DNA of 45,045 nucleotides from Smithella sp. M82 (GTDB lineage Bacteria; Desulfobacterota; Syntrophia; Syntrophales; Smithellaceae): assembly GCA_001683985.1 (NCBI GenBank), contig MAEO01000053.1:1-45045 (forward strand), given 5' to 3'. Positions 16,248-26,922 of the stretch are shown here, piece by piece; the first letter of the stretch is position 1; each line of letters opens with the position of its first letter. The notes beneath the pieces are model-generated. The model had not been told where the DNA came from. It made no database searches and saw only the letters and a list, made by a program, of their open reading frames with translations. Position numbers and translations under genes: made by a program.

Positions 16248-19200
16248 TCACTTTTGATATTCCTGCAATGAGCATACCTGCCAATTATCTTTTTTAACAG
16301 CCGCTATCGCTTCGCAAAGCGCTCGCGCACCCGCAATTGTCGTAGTGTAAAGAATATTATAAACAAGCGCACCGCGCCTGATATGATAAGCGTCATGCGA
16401 AGATTTGCGTCCCAAGCCGGTATTAATCACCAATTGTATATCGCCGTTTTTAATAAAGTCCACAATGTGCGGTCGTCCCTCGCTTAATTTTAAAACAATC
16501 CCGGCGCCAATGCCATGTTCCAGCAGATACAGAGCGGTGCCTTTAGTCGCCAATATTTTGAAACCCAACTCTTGAAAAGTTTTGGCCACCTCTACAATCT
16601 TATCTTTGTGATAATCATTGACGCTGATAAAAATAGTGCCCTCCGTCGGCATTTTGAATCCTGCTGCCATTTGCGATTTGGCAAAAGCCAGACCGAACGA
16701 CTTGTCTATGCCCATGACTTCGCCGGTTGATTTCATTTCCGGTCCCAATAAAATATCCACATCCGGAAAACGGTTGAACGGGAAAACAGCTTCTTTGACG
16801 GAAATGTGTTGGGGTTCCGGCGCTTTGGAAAAGCCCAGCTCTTTTAAAGATTTTCCCAGCATGACTTTGGTAGCAAGTTTCGCCAACGGAACGCCAATGG
16901 CTTTGCTGACAAAAGGAATTGTTCGGGACGCGCGGGGATTAACTTCCAGTACATATAATATGCCATCCTTGACGGCGTATTGAATATTCATCAGACCGAC
17001 AACATTTAATTCCTTTGCCAGCATTTTTGTCTGCTTTTTAATCAGATCCAGAAGTGAAGTGGAAATTGTCAAAGGAGGAAGAACGCAGGCGCTGTCTCCA
17101 GAATGGATTCCTGCTTCTTCAATATGTTCCATGATGCCCGCCACAACAGTAGTTTCACCGTCGCTGATGGCATCAACGTCTATTTCTATGGCGTCCTCCA
17201 AAAATTTATCTATTAAAATTGGATGCTCCGGTGAGACAAGGATTGCCCTTTCCATGAATGCCTTGAGAGTTTCGTCATCATATACTATTTCCATGGAACG
17301 GCCACCCAGCACATAAGATGGCCGCACCAGCACCGGATAGCCGATGCGCGCGGCAGCTCCCAGTGCTTTGTTTGTGTCTCTGGCCGTATCATTATCGGGC
17401 TGATTCAAATTGAGTCTCCGAACGATTTCCTGAAAGCGGTCGCGATCCTCCGCGCGGTCGATGGAATCGGGAGATGTTCCCATAATTTTTATTCCGGCCG
17501 CTTCCAGTCCTTTGGCCAGATTAAGAGGCGTCTGACCACCAAACTGAGCTATCACTCCTTCGGGTTTTTCTGTCTGCAGAATGTGCAAAACATCTTCCAA
17601 AGTCACCGGCTCGAAAAACAGTTTGTCGGATGTATCATAATCGGTGCTGACGGTTTCGGGATTGGAATTAATCATGATGCTTTCCACGCCTTCTTCGCGC
17701 AGAGCAAAAGACGCGTGAACGCAGCAATAGTCGAATTCAATTCCCTGCCCTATGCGGTTTGGGCCTCCACCGATGATAGCTACTTTCCTTTTCTCTGACG
17801 GTCGGGTTTCATTTTCCGTTTCATATGTGGAATAATAATAAGGGGTATAGGCTTCAAACTCTGCCGCGCATGTATCGACAAGTTTGTATACCGGCATAAT
17901 TTTTTCCTTTTCGCGCCACTGGCGAACTTCCAGTTCCGTCATTTTCCAGAAAGAGGCCAGCGCCCGATCGGCAAAACCAATTTTCTTGGCAGCTTTCAGC
18001 AACTCTATTGATGGAGTGGAATTCCTCAGTTCATTTTCAGCATCAACTATTTCCTTTACCTGATGCAAAAACCACGGATCTATTTTTGTTAATTGATAGA
18101 GCTCATCAATCGACATATCGTTTTGCATGGCAGCGGCGATATAGAAAAGCCGCAGTGAATTGGGTTTGATTAGTTTGCTTTTGAGAAATTCTTTTTTATC
18201 TTTCAAATCTTCCGGCAGAGATTGATTAAGGATAAAGCGCCCAATTTCCAGAGAACGAATAGCTTTTTGCAGGGACTCTTTAAAAGTGCGGCCGATGGAC
18301 ATGGTCTCGCCTACCGACTTCATGGAAGTTGTCAGGAAATCCTCGGCCTGTGGGAATTTTTCAAATGTCCAACGCGGAATTTTCACGACGCAGTAATCTA
18401 TAGTCGGCTCAAAAGAGGCCATCGTTTCGCGTGTAATATCGTTGGGGATTTCGTCCAGTGTGTAACCGACGGCAAGTTTCGCAGCAATTTTGGCAATGGG
18501 AAATCCTGTTGCTTTGGAAGCCAGCGCCGATGACCGCGAAACGCGGGGATTCATTTCGACGACAATCATTTCGCCCGTTTGCGGATGAACCGCGAACTGA
18601 ACATTAGACCCCCCCGTCTCGACGCCGATTTCGCGCATGATGGCAATGGCGGCGTCGCGCATGATTTGATATTCTTTATCGGTCAGGGTCTGCGCGGGAG
18701 CAACGGTAATGGATTCGCCGGTATGCACACCCATCGCGTCAAAGTTTTCAATAGAACAAATGATGACAACATTATCGGCTTTATCCCGCATTACTTCCAG
18801 TTCGTATTCTTTCCAGCCCAGCACCGATTCCTCAATCATCACTTCCGAAATCATGCTGGCAGCCAGTCCGCCCTTGGCCACTTCCATCAATTCTTCACGG
18901 TTGTAGGCCACGCCACTGCCCGTTCCGCCAAGGGTAAAAGAAGGACGGATGATCAGTGGAAAACCGATTTCATCGGCGATCTTCAGAACATCACTCATGG
19001 AGCGGGCAAAACCGCTTTTAGGCACGCGCAAACCGATATTTTCCATCGCGTGCCGGAACTTTTCCCGGTCTTCCGCTTTGTGGATAACGTCAAGCGAAGC
19101 CCCGATCATTTCCACTTTATACTTTTTAAGTGCACCGCTTTCCGCCACGGCCACGGCAGTGTTCAATCCCGTTTGTCCGCCCAACGTGGGAAGCAAAGCA

Positions 19201-19451
19201 TCCGGCCGCTCGCGGGCGATAATTTTTGTTACTGCTTCCGGAGTTATCGGCTCTATATATGTCCGATCGGCCATTTCCGGGTCGGTCATAATGGTTGCAG
19301 GATTGCTGTTGATTAAAACAACTTCATAACCTTCCTCCCGCAGGGCTTTACAGGCCTGAGTTCCGGAATAGTCAAACTCACAGGCCTGGCTTATGATAAT
19401 AGGACCGGAACCGATGAGCAGTATTTTTTTTATGTCTTTGCGTTTTGGCAT
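16248..19451 (-). CDS. carB: Carbamoyl-phosphate synthase large subunit
   Basis: CarB makes carbamoyl phosphate from bicarbonate, ATP and ammonia delivered from the glutaminase subunit CarA, feeding pyrimidine and arginine synthesis. The 1067-residue length is standard. Two homologous ATP-grasp halves are visible: the first opens with [22 protein letters not shown] and the second with [22 protein letters not shown] near residue 560. Each contains the ATP-grasp segments [12 protein letters not shown] and [13 protein letters not shown]. The last 130 residues form the MGS-like regulatory domain. The gene follows guaA by 29 bases and precedes purF on the same strand. Confidence 0.97.
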   Translation of the reverse strand: MPKRKDIKKILLIGSGPIIISQACEFDYSGTQACKALREEGYEVVLINSNPATIMTDPEMADRTYIEPITPEAVTKIIARERPDALLPTLGGQTGLNTAVAVAESGALKKYKVEMIGASLDVIHKAEDREKFRHAMENIGLRVPKSGFARSMSDVLKIADEIGFPLIIRPSFTLGGTGSGVAYNREELMEVAKGGLAASMISEVMIEESVLGWKEYELEVMRDKADNVVIICSIENFDAMGVHTGESITVAPAQTLTDKEYQIMRDAAIAIMREIGVETGGSNVQFAVHPQTGEMIVVEMNPRVSRSSALASKATGFPIAKIAAKLAVGYTLDEIPNDITRETMASFEPTIDYCVVKIPRWTFEKFPQAEDFLTTSMKSVGETMSIGRTFKESLQKAIRSLEIGRFILNQSLPEDLKDKKEFLKSKLIKPNSLRLFYIAAAMQNDMSIDELYQLTKIDPWFLHQVKEIVDAENELRNSTPSIELLKAAKKIGFADRALASFWKMTELEVRQWREKEKIMPVYKLVDTCAAEFEAYTPYYYSTYETENETRPSEKRKVAIIGGGPNRIGQGIEFDYCCVHASFALREEGVESIMINSNPETVSTDYDTSDKLFFEPVTLEDVLHILQTEKPEGVIAQFGGQTPLNLAKGLEAAGIKIMGTSPDSIDRAEDRDRFQEIVRRLNLNQPDNDTARDTNKALGAAARIGYPVLVRPSYVLGGRSMEIVYDDETLKAFMERAILVSPEHPILIDKFLEDAIEIDVDAISDGETTVVAGIMEHIEEAGIHSGDSACVLPPLTISTSLLDLIKKQTKMLAKELNVVGLMNIQYAVKDGILYVLEVNPRASRTIPFVSKAIGVPLAKLATKVMLGKSLKELGFSKAPEPQHISVKEAVFPFNRFPDVDILLGPEMKSTGEVMGIDKSFGLAFAKSQMAAGFKMPTEGTIFISVNDYHKDKIVEVAKTFQELGFKILATKGTALYLLEHGIGAGIVLKLSEGRPHIVDFIKNGDIQLVINTGLGRKSSHDAYHIRRGALVYNILYTTTIAGARALCEAIAAVKKDNWQVCSLQEYQK

Positions 19452-19480
19452 ATGCTGTGCGCCGGTATATCACACCCCCC

Positions 19481-21010
19481 TTACTCCCATTCGATAGTGC
19501 TGGGCGGTTTGGAACTAATATCGTAAACAACGCGATTGACCCCGCGTACTTCATTAATGATGCGATTGGATATTCGTGCCAAAATGTCATGCGGTAGCTG
19601 AGCCCAGTCGGCAGTCATGGCATCGTCGCTGGTAACAGCACGGATGGCCAGAATATTTTCATAGGTTCGCCGGTCTCCCATTATGCCGACACTCTTTATA
19701 GGTAAAAGTACCGCAAAAGATTGCCAGAGTTTATAGTAAAGATTTTCGGCGCGTATTTCTTCCAAAAGTATTGTGTCAGCCTGACGCAATACGGCCAGAC
19801 GCCGAGGTGTAACTTCGCCGATAATCCGGACTGCCAGACCCGGTCCGGGAAAAGGTTGTCGCCAAACGACATCGTCGGCAAGTCCCAATTCCTTTCCCAA
19901 AAGTCGCACTTCATCCTTGAACAGATGTTTGAGCGGTTCGACCAGCTTCAAATTCATTTTCTTCGGCAGGCCACCAACGTTGTGATGCGATTTAATTACC
20001 GCACTGGGACCGCCGAAAGCAGATCGGGATTCGATTAAATCAGGATATAAAGTACCCTGTGCCAGAAATTTTACATCCTTTATTTTTCGAGCTTCTTTGT
20101 CGAACACCTCAATAAATGTGCGACCGATAATTTTTCTTTTCTTTTCCGGATCGGTCACACCTTTTAACCTTTTCAAAAATTTTTTACCAGACCGCACAAA
20201 CCGCAAATTGATTTGCAGATGTTTTTTAAACATTTCGATGACGCGCCCGGCTTCATTCGCTCTCAGCACGCCATTATCCACGAAAACACAGGTAAGCTGT
20301 TTGCCTATAGCCTTATTTAATAAGGCAGCAGCTACTGAAGAATCAACGCCACCGGAAAGTCCCAGTATGACTTTCTCACTGCCTACCTGCCGGCGGATTT
20401 CGTCGGCTGCATGATTGATAAAAGATTTCATCGACCAGGTTTTTTTGCATCGGCAGATATTAAACAGGAAATTGGCAAGCATCTTTTTGCCTTCTTTCGT
20501 GTGAACAACTTCCGGGTGAAACTGCAATGCGTAAAATTTGCGCTTAATATCTTCAGCGGCAGCTATCGCTGTATTGGCGGTAGATGCTGTAGCGGCAAAT
20601 CCCGATGGAAGTTTACCAATGGAATCGCCGTGGCTCATCCAGCACTGTGTTTTTTTACTCACACCGGCAAACAGGCTTTTCTGTTTCCTGATCAGCAACT
20701 CGGCAAAACCGTATTCGCGTTTTTGGGAACCGATTACATCGCCACCCAGCGAATCAATCATATAGTGAAGGCCATAACAAATACCCAAAACAGGAATTCC
20801 CAGATCAAAGATGCCACGATCGACGCGCGGAGCACCTTTACTGTAGATACTTGCCGGACCACCGGATAAAATAATTCCTTCGGGATTGAGCGTCTTAATC
20901 GTGTCAATGGAAATATCCGGAGGTTCAATCCGGCAGTAAACATGATTTTCTCTTACCCGACGGGCAATAAGTTGATTGTATTGTGAGCCGAAATCAATGA
21001 TCAATATCAC
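19481..21010 (-). CDS. guaA: GMP synthase, glutamine-hydrolysing
   Basis: GuaA converts XMP to GMP using glutamine amide nitrogen and ATP. The 509-residue protein has a class I amidotransferase domain with nucleophile Cys78 in GICYGLHYM and the His-Glu pair in [10 protein letters not shown]. The ATP pyrophosphatase domain opens with [12 protein letters not shown] near residue 218, and the dimerisation domain ends in the family-typical PPSTIEWE. The start codon overlaps the carA stop in ATGA, so the two are translationally coupled. Pairing guaA with carA is unusual metabolically but both use glutamine amide. Confidence 0.96.
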   Translation of the reverse strand: MILIIDFGSQYNQLIARRVRENHVYCRIEPPDISIDTIKTLNPEGIILSGGPASIYSKGAPRVDRGIFDLGIPVLGICYGLHYMIDSLGGDVIGSQKREYGFAELLIRKQKSLFAGVSKKTQCWMSHGDSIGKLPSGFAATASTANTAIAAAEDIKRKFYALQFHPEVVHTKEGKKMLANFLFNICRCKKTWSMKSFINHAADEIRRQVGSEKVILGLSGGVDSSVAAALLNKAIGKQLTCVFVDNGVLRANEAGRVIEMFKKHLQINLRFVRSGKKFLKRLKGVTDPEKKRKIIGRTFIEVFDKEARKIKDVKFLAQGTLYPDLIESRSAFGGPSAVIKSHHNVGGLPKKMNLKLVEPLKHLFKDEVRLLGKELGLADDVVWRQPFPGPGLAVRIIGEVTPRRLAVLRQADTILLEEIRAENLYYKLWQSFAVLLPIKSVGIMGDRRTYENILAIRAVTSDDAMTADWAQLPHDILARISNRIINEVRGVNRVVYDISSKPPSTIEWE

Positions 21011-22149
21011 GTTGTCTTCCTCTTCTCTTTCTTCATCATTTGTACAAATTTCTCAAACAAATACTCGGTATCGTGCGGTCCCGGAGCAGCTTCCGGATGG
21101 TACTGTACGCTGAACGCCTGCGGCATCTGCAATCCTTCTGATGTATGATCATTGAGATTATGATAGTTCTTTTTTGCTTTTTTATCCACTGATTCGGGAA
21201 CGACAACAAAACCGTGATTTTGTGATGTAATTTCAACTCTGCCAGTGTCAACGTTCTTTACGGGTTGATTAATTCCGTGATGACCGAATTTCAACTTTTC
21301 CGTATAACCGCCGATAGCCTGGCCAATCATTTGATGGCCAAGGCATATTCCAAAAACTGGAATCTTCCCGATAACATTTCGCACCGTATCCACTATATAA
21401 GGAAGAGCAGCCGGATCACCGGGTCCATTGGAAAGCAAAACCCCATCCGGCCTCAATTTCAGAATTTCATCAGCTTTTGTAGTTGCCGGCAAAACAAGCA
21501 CTTCACATCCGTTTTTTTTCAGAAGACGCAGAATGTTATATTTGACCCCGCAATCAAGAACAGCCACTCGCAATTTTTTAGCAGTTTTTCTTGAGGGAAG
21601 TTTTTCCGTGTAATGCGCCCCTTCTTTCCAGACATATGGCGAAGAACAAGTTACTTCGCGAACAAGGTCGCGACCAATAAGACCTGGATACGCCCGCACT
21701 TTCGCCAGCATTGATTCTATATCTTTGCTTTCCGTGGAAATTATCCCCTTCATTGCTCCGGAAAGTCGCAAGCGTCGCGTCAACGCGCGCGTGTCAATTC
21801 CTTCGATACCGATTTTTCCGTAATTTTCCAGAAAGGACTTCAGATTTTGCTTCATCCGCCAGTTACTGGGATTAGATTGATATTCTCTAACGATAAAACC
21901 CTCGAGATGGATACCGGCCGATTCCATATCTTCATCGTTTATTCCGTAATTGCCGACGAGAGGATAGGTCATGGTTACAATTTGGCCTTTATATGAGGGA
22001 TCGGTAATCACTTCCTGATATCCGGTCATACCCGTATTGAAAACAACTTCGCCCATTGTCTCGCCGCTGCCGGCAAAAGCGTTTCCTTCAAAAACACTGC
22101 CGTCTTCCAGGACAAGCAACGCTCTACGTTCTTTTTTTAACAGAGGCAT
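21007..22149 (-). CDS. carA: Carbamoyl-phosphate synthase small (glutaminase) subunit
   Basis: CarA hydrolyses glutamine and channels ammonia to CarB. The 380-residue protein opens with the CarA-specific domain ([40 protein letters not shown]) and continues into a class I amidotransferase domain with [11 protein letters not shown], nucleophile in [11 protein letters not shown] near residue 268, and SQNHGF. The His-Glu of the triad is in [11 protein letters not shown]. Stop overlaps guaA start by 4 bases. The gap upstream, to glnN, is 215 bases and contains a terminator, so carA-guaA-carB-purF may also have its own promoter. Confidence 0.96.
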   Translation of the reverse strand: MPLLKKERRALLVLEDGSVFEGNAFAGSGETMGEVVFNTGMTGYQEVITDPSYKGQIVTMTYPLVGNYGINDEDMESAGIHLEGFIVREYQSNPSNWRMKQNLKSFLENYGKIGIEGIDTRALTRRLRLSGAMKGIISTESKDIESMLAKVRAYPGLIGRDLVREVTCSSPYVWKEGAHYTEKLPSRKTAKKLRVAVLDCGVKYNILRLLKKNGCEVLVLPATTKADEILKLRPDGVLLSNGPGDPAALPYIVDTVRNVIGKIPVFGICLGHQMIGQAIGGYTEKLKFGHHGINQPVKNVDTGRVEITSQNHGFVVVPESVDKKAKKNYHNLNDHTSEGLQMPQAFSVQYHPEAAPGPHDTEYLFEKFVQMMKKEKRKTT

Positions 22150-22264
22150 TAAACTTAATCACCTAAAAAAAATCCGGAATCGTATCCTCGTGAACCATGA
22201 CACAAATATGAAAGATACAGAATGCTTACCTGAATGGAACAGTATAAGGTAAACTTCCTTATGC

Positions 22265-22320
22265 ACACTTAATAAGCGTGGAGTCTCTATCCTTTTTTCG
22301 TAACCCCGTCAATAACAAAA
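22265..22320 (-). promoter_or_regulatory. Possible sigma-70 promoter for carA
   Basis: Just past the glnN terminator, the minus strand reads TTGACG, 17 bases, then TAGAGA. The -35 element is good but the -10 is weak. An alternative -10 TATACT lies further down without a good -35. Offered only because the terminator implies a separate start for the carA unit. Confidence 0.25.
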
Positions 22321-22323
22321 ACA

Positions 22324-22352
22324 GAAGGGAACGGTAAAAAACCGTACCCTTC
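22324..22352 (-). terminator. Rho-independent terminator after glnN
   Basis: On the minus strand GAAGGGTACGGT and ACCGTTCCCTTC form a 12-bp stem with one mismatch around a 5-base T loop, followed by TGTTTTTGTTATT. It lies 13 bases after the glnN stop codon. It should end most transcripts from the gltB-glnN unit, with readthrough into carA possible. Confidence 0.85.
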
Positions 22353-22364
22353 AAAAAGCTATTC

Positions 22365-24536
22365 TTAACTGATAAAGAGCATCTCCCAGAACTTCGGCAG
22401 AGGCCATATTTCATCATCCACCAGAATTTCCAAAGCATCGACATATTTCCTTAATTCGTCCATCATCGGCTTGACTTTAGCGCTCAAAGCTTCGGCCTTC
22501 TTCTGTTCATCATGCAGACTCGTGACGGATTCCACTTTCCGCTGAATTTCCTTGTTGAGAGAGTAAATGCTGTTGATCAGGTCGAGAATTTTTTTGAGAA
22601 GTTCAATTTCGGAAGACATCACCGCCGCAGATCCCAAAGCATCCTTTGTACAATTGATGGCTGTAGCCAGTTTATTTTGATAATCAACGGCTGCCGGCAA
22701 TATCTGATTCATGCAAATGTTGTTGAGACATTTTACCTCAATTTCCAGATCCTTGATGTAGCGCTCAATATGAATCAGATGCCGTGATTTGAGTTCCAGA
22801 TTGGAGAGAACCTCATATTTTTCGAAAAGATTCAGCGCTTTTTTCGTAATCAGGGCATTCAACGCGGTGGGTGTTGTCTTTTCGTTGGGGAGACCTCTTC
22901 TTTCCGCTTCTTTTTCCCATTCCTTGCTGTAATTGTCGCCGTTGAAGAGAACCGGTTTAATGTAGGTGATTTCGTCTCTGAGAACCTCCAAGACGGCCTG
23001 ATTGATGTTCTTTGTTTCCTTGGCTTTAATTTTTTCCGCCAGGTCATCCAGGCTTTCCGCAACAATTGTGTTGATGACCAATGCCGGTGATGCTATGTTT
23101 TGCGATGACCCTACGGCGCGGAATTCAAATTTGTTGCCGGTAAAGGCAAAGGGCGATGTTCTGTTGCGGTCGGTATTGTCCTTGCTGAGTGTTGGAAGGG
23201 AGGAAATGCCCAAGTCTATGATTTCCGCGTTGGTTGCCTTGGCAATAGTTCCCTTCTGAATATTTTCCAGAATTTGCATCAACTGATCACCCAAAAATAC
23301 GGAGATAATTGCCGGTGGCGCTTCGTTGGCGCCCAGCCGATGATCATTTGCATACGAGGCAACAGCGGCACGAAGAATATCCGCATGTTTGTAAACAGCG
23401 CGAACGGTCGCAATTAAAAACACAAGAAACTGAATGTTATCATGTGGTGTCTTGCCGGGATTGAGCAGATTGTTGCCGTTATTGTCGGCCACCGACCAGT
23501 TCAGGTGCTTGCCGGAGCCGTTGATTCCAGCAAAGGGTTTTTCGTGCAGAAGCGCCGCCAGGCGGTGTTTCTTAGCAACAGACTTCATGGTATCCATGAC
23601 CATTTGATTATGGTCAACCGCAATATTTGCCTCTTCATAAACCGGCGCTATTTCAAACTGACTCGGAGCGACCTCATTATGACGCGTTTTTGCCGGAATA
23701 CCCAGTTTAAAAAGTTCTTCTTCCACGTCGTGCATGTAAGAAGATATTCTTTCCTTGATACTGCCGAAATACTGATCTTCGAGTTCCTGTCCCTTGGGAG
23801 GAGGCGCTCCGACAACGGTTCTACCGCCCAATACCAAATCGGGACGTTTGAAGAAATAATCCATATCGATCAGAAAGTATTCTTGTTCGGGGCCCAGATT
23901 GGATTGAACTTTCCTGACTTTCTTTGCGCCCAGAAGCTTCAGCATATTAACGGCGCTTTTGCTTAAAGCGCGAATCGAACGCAAAAGAGGAGTTTTCTTA
24001 TCCAGCGCCTGTCCGGTGTAGGAAATAAAAACTGTCGGGATGCAAAGGGTTGTGGAAATTCCGTTTCTTTTGATAAATGCAGGTGAGGACATATCCCACG
24101 CCGTGTAACCGCGCGCTTCAAAAGTTGCGCGTATTCCGCCTGAGGGAAAACTGGAAGCATCGGGCTCTCCCTGAACAAGCTGTTTACCGGAAAATTTTTC
24201 CATAACCTGGCCGTCGCCGCAGGGTTCAATAAACGCGTCATGCTTTTCTGCGGTGATGCCGGTCATCGGCTGGAACCAATGCGCAAAGTGCGTGGCGCCT
24301 TTTTCCAGAGCCCATTTTTTCATGGCCTCGGCTACGATATCGGCTGTTTTGGCGTCGATTGTCTTACCTTCGTCTATCGCCTCCATTAATTTCTTAAAGG
24401 TTTCCCTGGACAGCTTCTCCTTCATCGCCTTGCGGTTGAAGGTATCCTCCCCGAAGTACTGCGATACGGGAACAAATTTTTCCTTTTCAATCAGATATTG
24501 TCTTTCTGCCGCAGTTGTTTGCTTCGTTTTCTTCAT
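22365..24536 (-). CDS. glnN: Glutamine synthetase type III, copy 1
   Basis: A type III glutamine synthetase of 723 residues, joining ammonia to glutamate with ATP. Type III features are the length (type I is about 470) and the motifs [19 protein letters not shown] near residue 80, [21 protein letters not shown] near 113, [10 protein letters not shown] near 218, and [20 protein letters not shown] near 287, with a C-terminal helical region. It starts 27 bases after the fused GltD gene, so it is expressed with glutamate synthase, giving a complete GS-GOGAT pair in one transcript. A second copy at 32562-34730 is closely similar. No adenylylation site typical of GSI-beta is seen. Confidence 0.96.
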   Translation of the reverse strand: MKKTKQTTAAERQYLIEKEKFVPVSQYFGEDTFNRKAMKEKLSRETFKKLMEAIDEGKTIDAKTADIVAEAMKKWALEKGATHFAHWFQPMTGITAEKHDAFIEPCGDGQVMEKFSGKQLVQGEPDASSFPSGGIRATFEARGYTAWDMSSPAFIKRNGISTTLCIPTVFISYTGQALDKKTPLLRSIRALSKSAVNMLKLLGAKKVRKVQSNLGPEQEYFLIDMDYFFKRPDLVLGGRTVVGAPPPKGQELEDQYFGSIKERISSYMHDVEEELFKLGIPAKTRHNEVAPSQFEIAPVYEEANIAVDHNQMVMDTMKSVAKKHRLAALLHEKPFAGINGSGKHLNWSVADNNGNNLLNPGKTPHDNIQFLVFLIATVRAVYKHADILRAAVASYANDHRLGANEAPPAIISVFLGDQLMQILENIQKGTIAKATNAEIIDLGISSLPTLSKDNTDRNRTSPFAFTGNKFEFRAVGSSQNIASPALVINTIVAESLDDLAEKIKAKETKNINQAVLEVLRDEITYIKPVLFNGDNYSKEWEKEAERRGLPNEKTTPTALNALITKKALNLFEKYEVLSNLELKSRHLIHIERYIKDLEIEVKCLNNICMNQILPAAVDYQNKLATAINCTKDALGSAAVMSSEIELLKKILDLINSIYSLNKEIQRKVESVTSLHDEQKKAEALSAKVKPMMDELRKYVDALEILVDDEIWPLPKFWEMLFIS

Positions 24537-24563
24537 AATTTATTATCCTCACTCTTTTAATGT

Positions 24564-26900
24564 TTATTCCAATGGTGCATTTTCCACGATTTCCCAAACA
24601 CCAGTCGGACAAGCGCCGGCACAGAAACCGCATCCTATGCAAAGTTCTTCGTCAACCACATATTCAAAATTTTCCCCTTCCAGTGTTTTGCGGGAAATGG
24701 CATTTTGCGGACAAATACTCTCGCATATGCCGCAATCACGGCAGACACCGCAGGAAGCGCAATTGGTCGCACAGGAAACCAGATCGGAAAAACTCTTGAT
24801 ACGCGCATCAAAATATTCTGTTTTTATCCTGTTGAAATCAATTGGCGACAGTTGATCATACGTTTCATGGGAACCCTTGAGTAAATCATTTATAGCCCTC
24901 GCCGCAATGCGTCCGGCTCCGATCGCGTCCGTAAGCAGGCCGGGCTTGACGGCGTCTCCGATAGCAAATATCTGGTCGTCGTTCGTTTTAAAATTTTCAT
25001 TGACAACAATGAATCCCTTTTTTGTCGCCATGTCGTCCGGCAGGAAAGACAGATCCGGGACGTCGCCGACTGCGACAATAACGGTATCCGCAGGTAAAAC
25101 TTCACCATCGGTCAGTTCCACTCCTTTGGCGGTAATGGCTTTGGTGAAGCAGGGCCAGAGGAATTTCGCACCGGCTGTTTCGGCATGACGTCTTTCGACT
25201 CCGAATGATGCCGGTTGCTGAACATCGATTAAGGTCACGCTTTTAGCTCCCAGACGAAAGGCTTCCGTCGCGGCGTCGCAGCCGACGTTGCCGGCGCCGA
25301 TGACAACCACTTTTTTTCCTACCTTGATGCAATTGAGCTTGCTCTGTCTGAGAAAATCAAGGGCGGCTAACGCTTTGTCAATCCCGCGCACATTGATTTT
25401 TCTTGGTTTTGCGGCACCGGAAGCAATAACGATGAAATCAAATTCGTTTTTAAGCTTCCTGAATCCTTCTTTTGTTAAGGAAGCATTCAGATGAATGTGA
25501 TGAATATTTTTTGCGAGTCTCTTGATTTCATGCGCGACGATTTCATAGGGTATGCGACTTTGCGGGATCGATTCCGTAATTTTGCCGCCCAGTTGTTTCC
25601 TGCCTTCGTAAATGACCGCATCGTGGCCGTTCATCCATAATTGCCAGGCCACGGAAAGTCCCGCTGCTCCTCCGCCGATGACGGCAACTTTTTTGCCCGT
25701 GGCCGGATGCGGTTTCGGTTCTTTCGCTTCCAGAGAAGCTTTGCCCAAAATGGTTATATCCACGGCAGGTAGATTGACCATTTGCCGTGAGCAATTCTGC
25801 ATGCACAGATTGGGGCAAAGATAACCGCAAACCGTAGCGGGAAAAGGCGTATATTCCAGCGCCAGATTGACCGCCTCCTGTATTTTCCCTTTCCGTATCA
25901 ACTCCCATCTTTTCTGAACGGGGATGCCAGTCGGACAATGTGCCTGACAGGGCGGTAAATATTTTTTATTGGCCCAAACGGGGACAAAACGTCGTAATTC
26001 ACCGCTGGCAATCAAACCGATAGGCGATCGATCCACGCTGACAAGATCTCCGATCAAACCGCCACTGCCCAACTCCCGTTCCCAGACATCTAGTCTGAAG
26101 ACATTCATTTTCCGGATGGAACGTTCTTTTTTTTCATGGGGCTTCAAGGCACTCAACAGTTTCCATTCTTGACGCTTTGCAACCAAGTCTTCAAATAAAT
26201 ATTCCTTGCCGATGGCCTGCAGGAATTTTTTCAGATTGATTTTCAGCCATGACCATTCTTCCCTGAGAAGATCGGTAATCAGCCTGGCATCATGGACGCT
26301 GTAAGAGCTTTGGCTGCCACGAAAGAAAATTTTACCTCCCACCATGCCCACACATGGACGGTAACCTAAAACATCTTTTTCGTTTTCAGATCCTACACCG
26401 CAGACAACAGCGACACCGCCGGCCATGAATTCGGCGAATGAATCCCCGGCCTTGCCGAATACCCAGAGTTCAGGCGGCTCAAAACGAGGATTATGCTTGG
26501 TCATGGTCATGCCGCGGGCGCCGATATCTCCATCAATGTAAACCTTGCCCTGTGCCATGGCGTTGGCGACGCCGTTGGTAGCGTTGCCGTGAACAATAAT
26601 AAGAGCTCCGGCGTTGAGCCAGCCGACGTCATCCGAGGCGGGACCGAATACTTCGATCATTGTATTGGCGAATCCCATTGAACCAAGCCGCTGTCCGGAA
26701 GATCCCGTTACGTCGACTTTAATTTGCGCATCGCCACCCCGCCAGAGACGACCGCCAATACCATGCTGACCATATGCGGCTACTTCGATATGACGATAAC
26801 CTTTGGTCACTGCCTGCTGAATTTCTTCTTCAAGAACACGGGATTCGAGTCGAATCCCGTGTTCCTGACCTGCAATTTTTATTGTTCCTTTTTTAACCAT
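24564..26900 (-). CDS. Fused glutamate synthase GXGXG domain and GltD-like FAD/NAD(P) subunit
   Basis: A 778-residue fusion. Residues 1-240 form the GXGXG beta-helix, normally the C-terminal domain of GltB (GYRHIEVAAYGQHGIGGRLWRGG, GGVAVVCGVGSENEKDVLGYR). From about residue 300 it is GltD-like: cysteines CQAHC near 318 and CGYLCPNLCMQNC near 358 for Fe-S clusters, the FAD loop VIGGGAAGLS near 409, the NAD(P) loop VVIGAGNVGCDAA near 507, and the flavin GDAVKP segment. The C-terminus adds two 4Fe-4S motifs (CGVCRDCGICESICP and CIGCGFCAGACPTG), as in ferredoxin. It would pass electrons from NAD(P)H or ferredoxin to the FMN subunit encoded just upstream. The extra ferredoxin tail makes the electron donor uncertain. 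Confidence 0.88.
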   Translation of the reverse strand: MVKKGTIKIAGQEHGIRLESRVLEEEIQQAVTKGYRHIEVAAYGQHGIGGRLWRGGDAQIKVDVTGSSGQRLGSMGFANTMIEVFGPASDDVGWLNAGALIIVHGNATNGVANAMAQGKVYIDGDIGARGMTMTKHNPRFEPPELWVFGKAGDSFAEFMAGGVAVVCGVGSENEKDVLGYRPCVGMVGGKIFFRGSQSSYSVHDARLITDLLREEWSWLKINLKKFLQAIGKEYLFEDLVAKRQEWKLLSALKPHEKKERSIRKMNVFRLDVWERELGSGGLIGDLVSVDRSPIGLIASGELRRFVPVWANKKYLPPCQAHCPTGIPVQKRWELIRKGKIQEAVNLALEYTPFPATVCGYLCPNLCMQNCSRQMVNLPAVDITILGKASLEAKEPKPHPATGKKVAVIGGGAAGLSVAWQLWMNGHDAVIYEGRKQLGGKITESIPQSRIPYEIVAHEIKRLAKNIHHIHLNASLTKEGFRKLKNEFDFIVIASGAAKPRKINVRGIDKALAALDFLRQSKLNCIKVGKKVVVIGAGNVGCDAATEAFRLGAKSVTLIDVQQPASFGVERRHAETAGAKFLWPCFTKAITAKGVELTDGEVLPADTVIVAVGDVPDLSFLPDDMATKKGFIVVNENFKTNDDQIFAIGDAVKPGLLTDAIGAGRIAARAINDLLKGSHETYDQLSPIDFNRIKTEYFDARIKSFSDLVSCATNCASCGVCRDCGICESICPQNAISRKTLEGENFEYVVDEELCIGCGFCAGACPTGVWEIVENAPLE

Positions 26901-26922
26901 AAAATTTATATGAATCCCGATT

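Noticed and set aside
18579-19316. 245-codon plus-strand frame within carB
   Set aside because: Antisense shadow of a highly conserved gene, without start signals or recognisable domain.
23442-23966. Long open frame on the plus strand opposite glnN copy 1, with a similar one at 33579-34172 opposite copy 2
   Set aside because: They match each other only because the two glnN genes are homologous. They lie wholly antisense to strongly conserved coding sequence and have no start signals.
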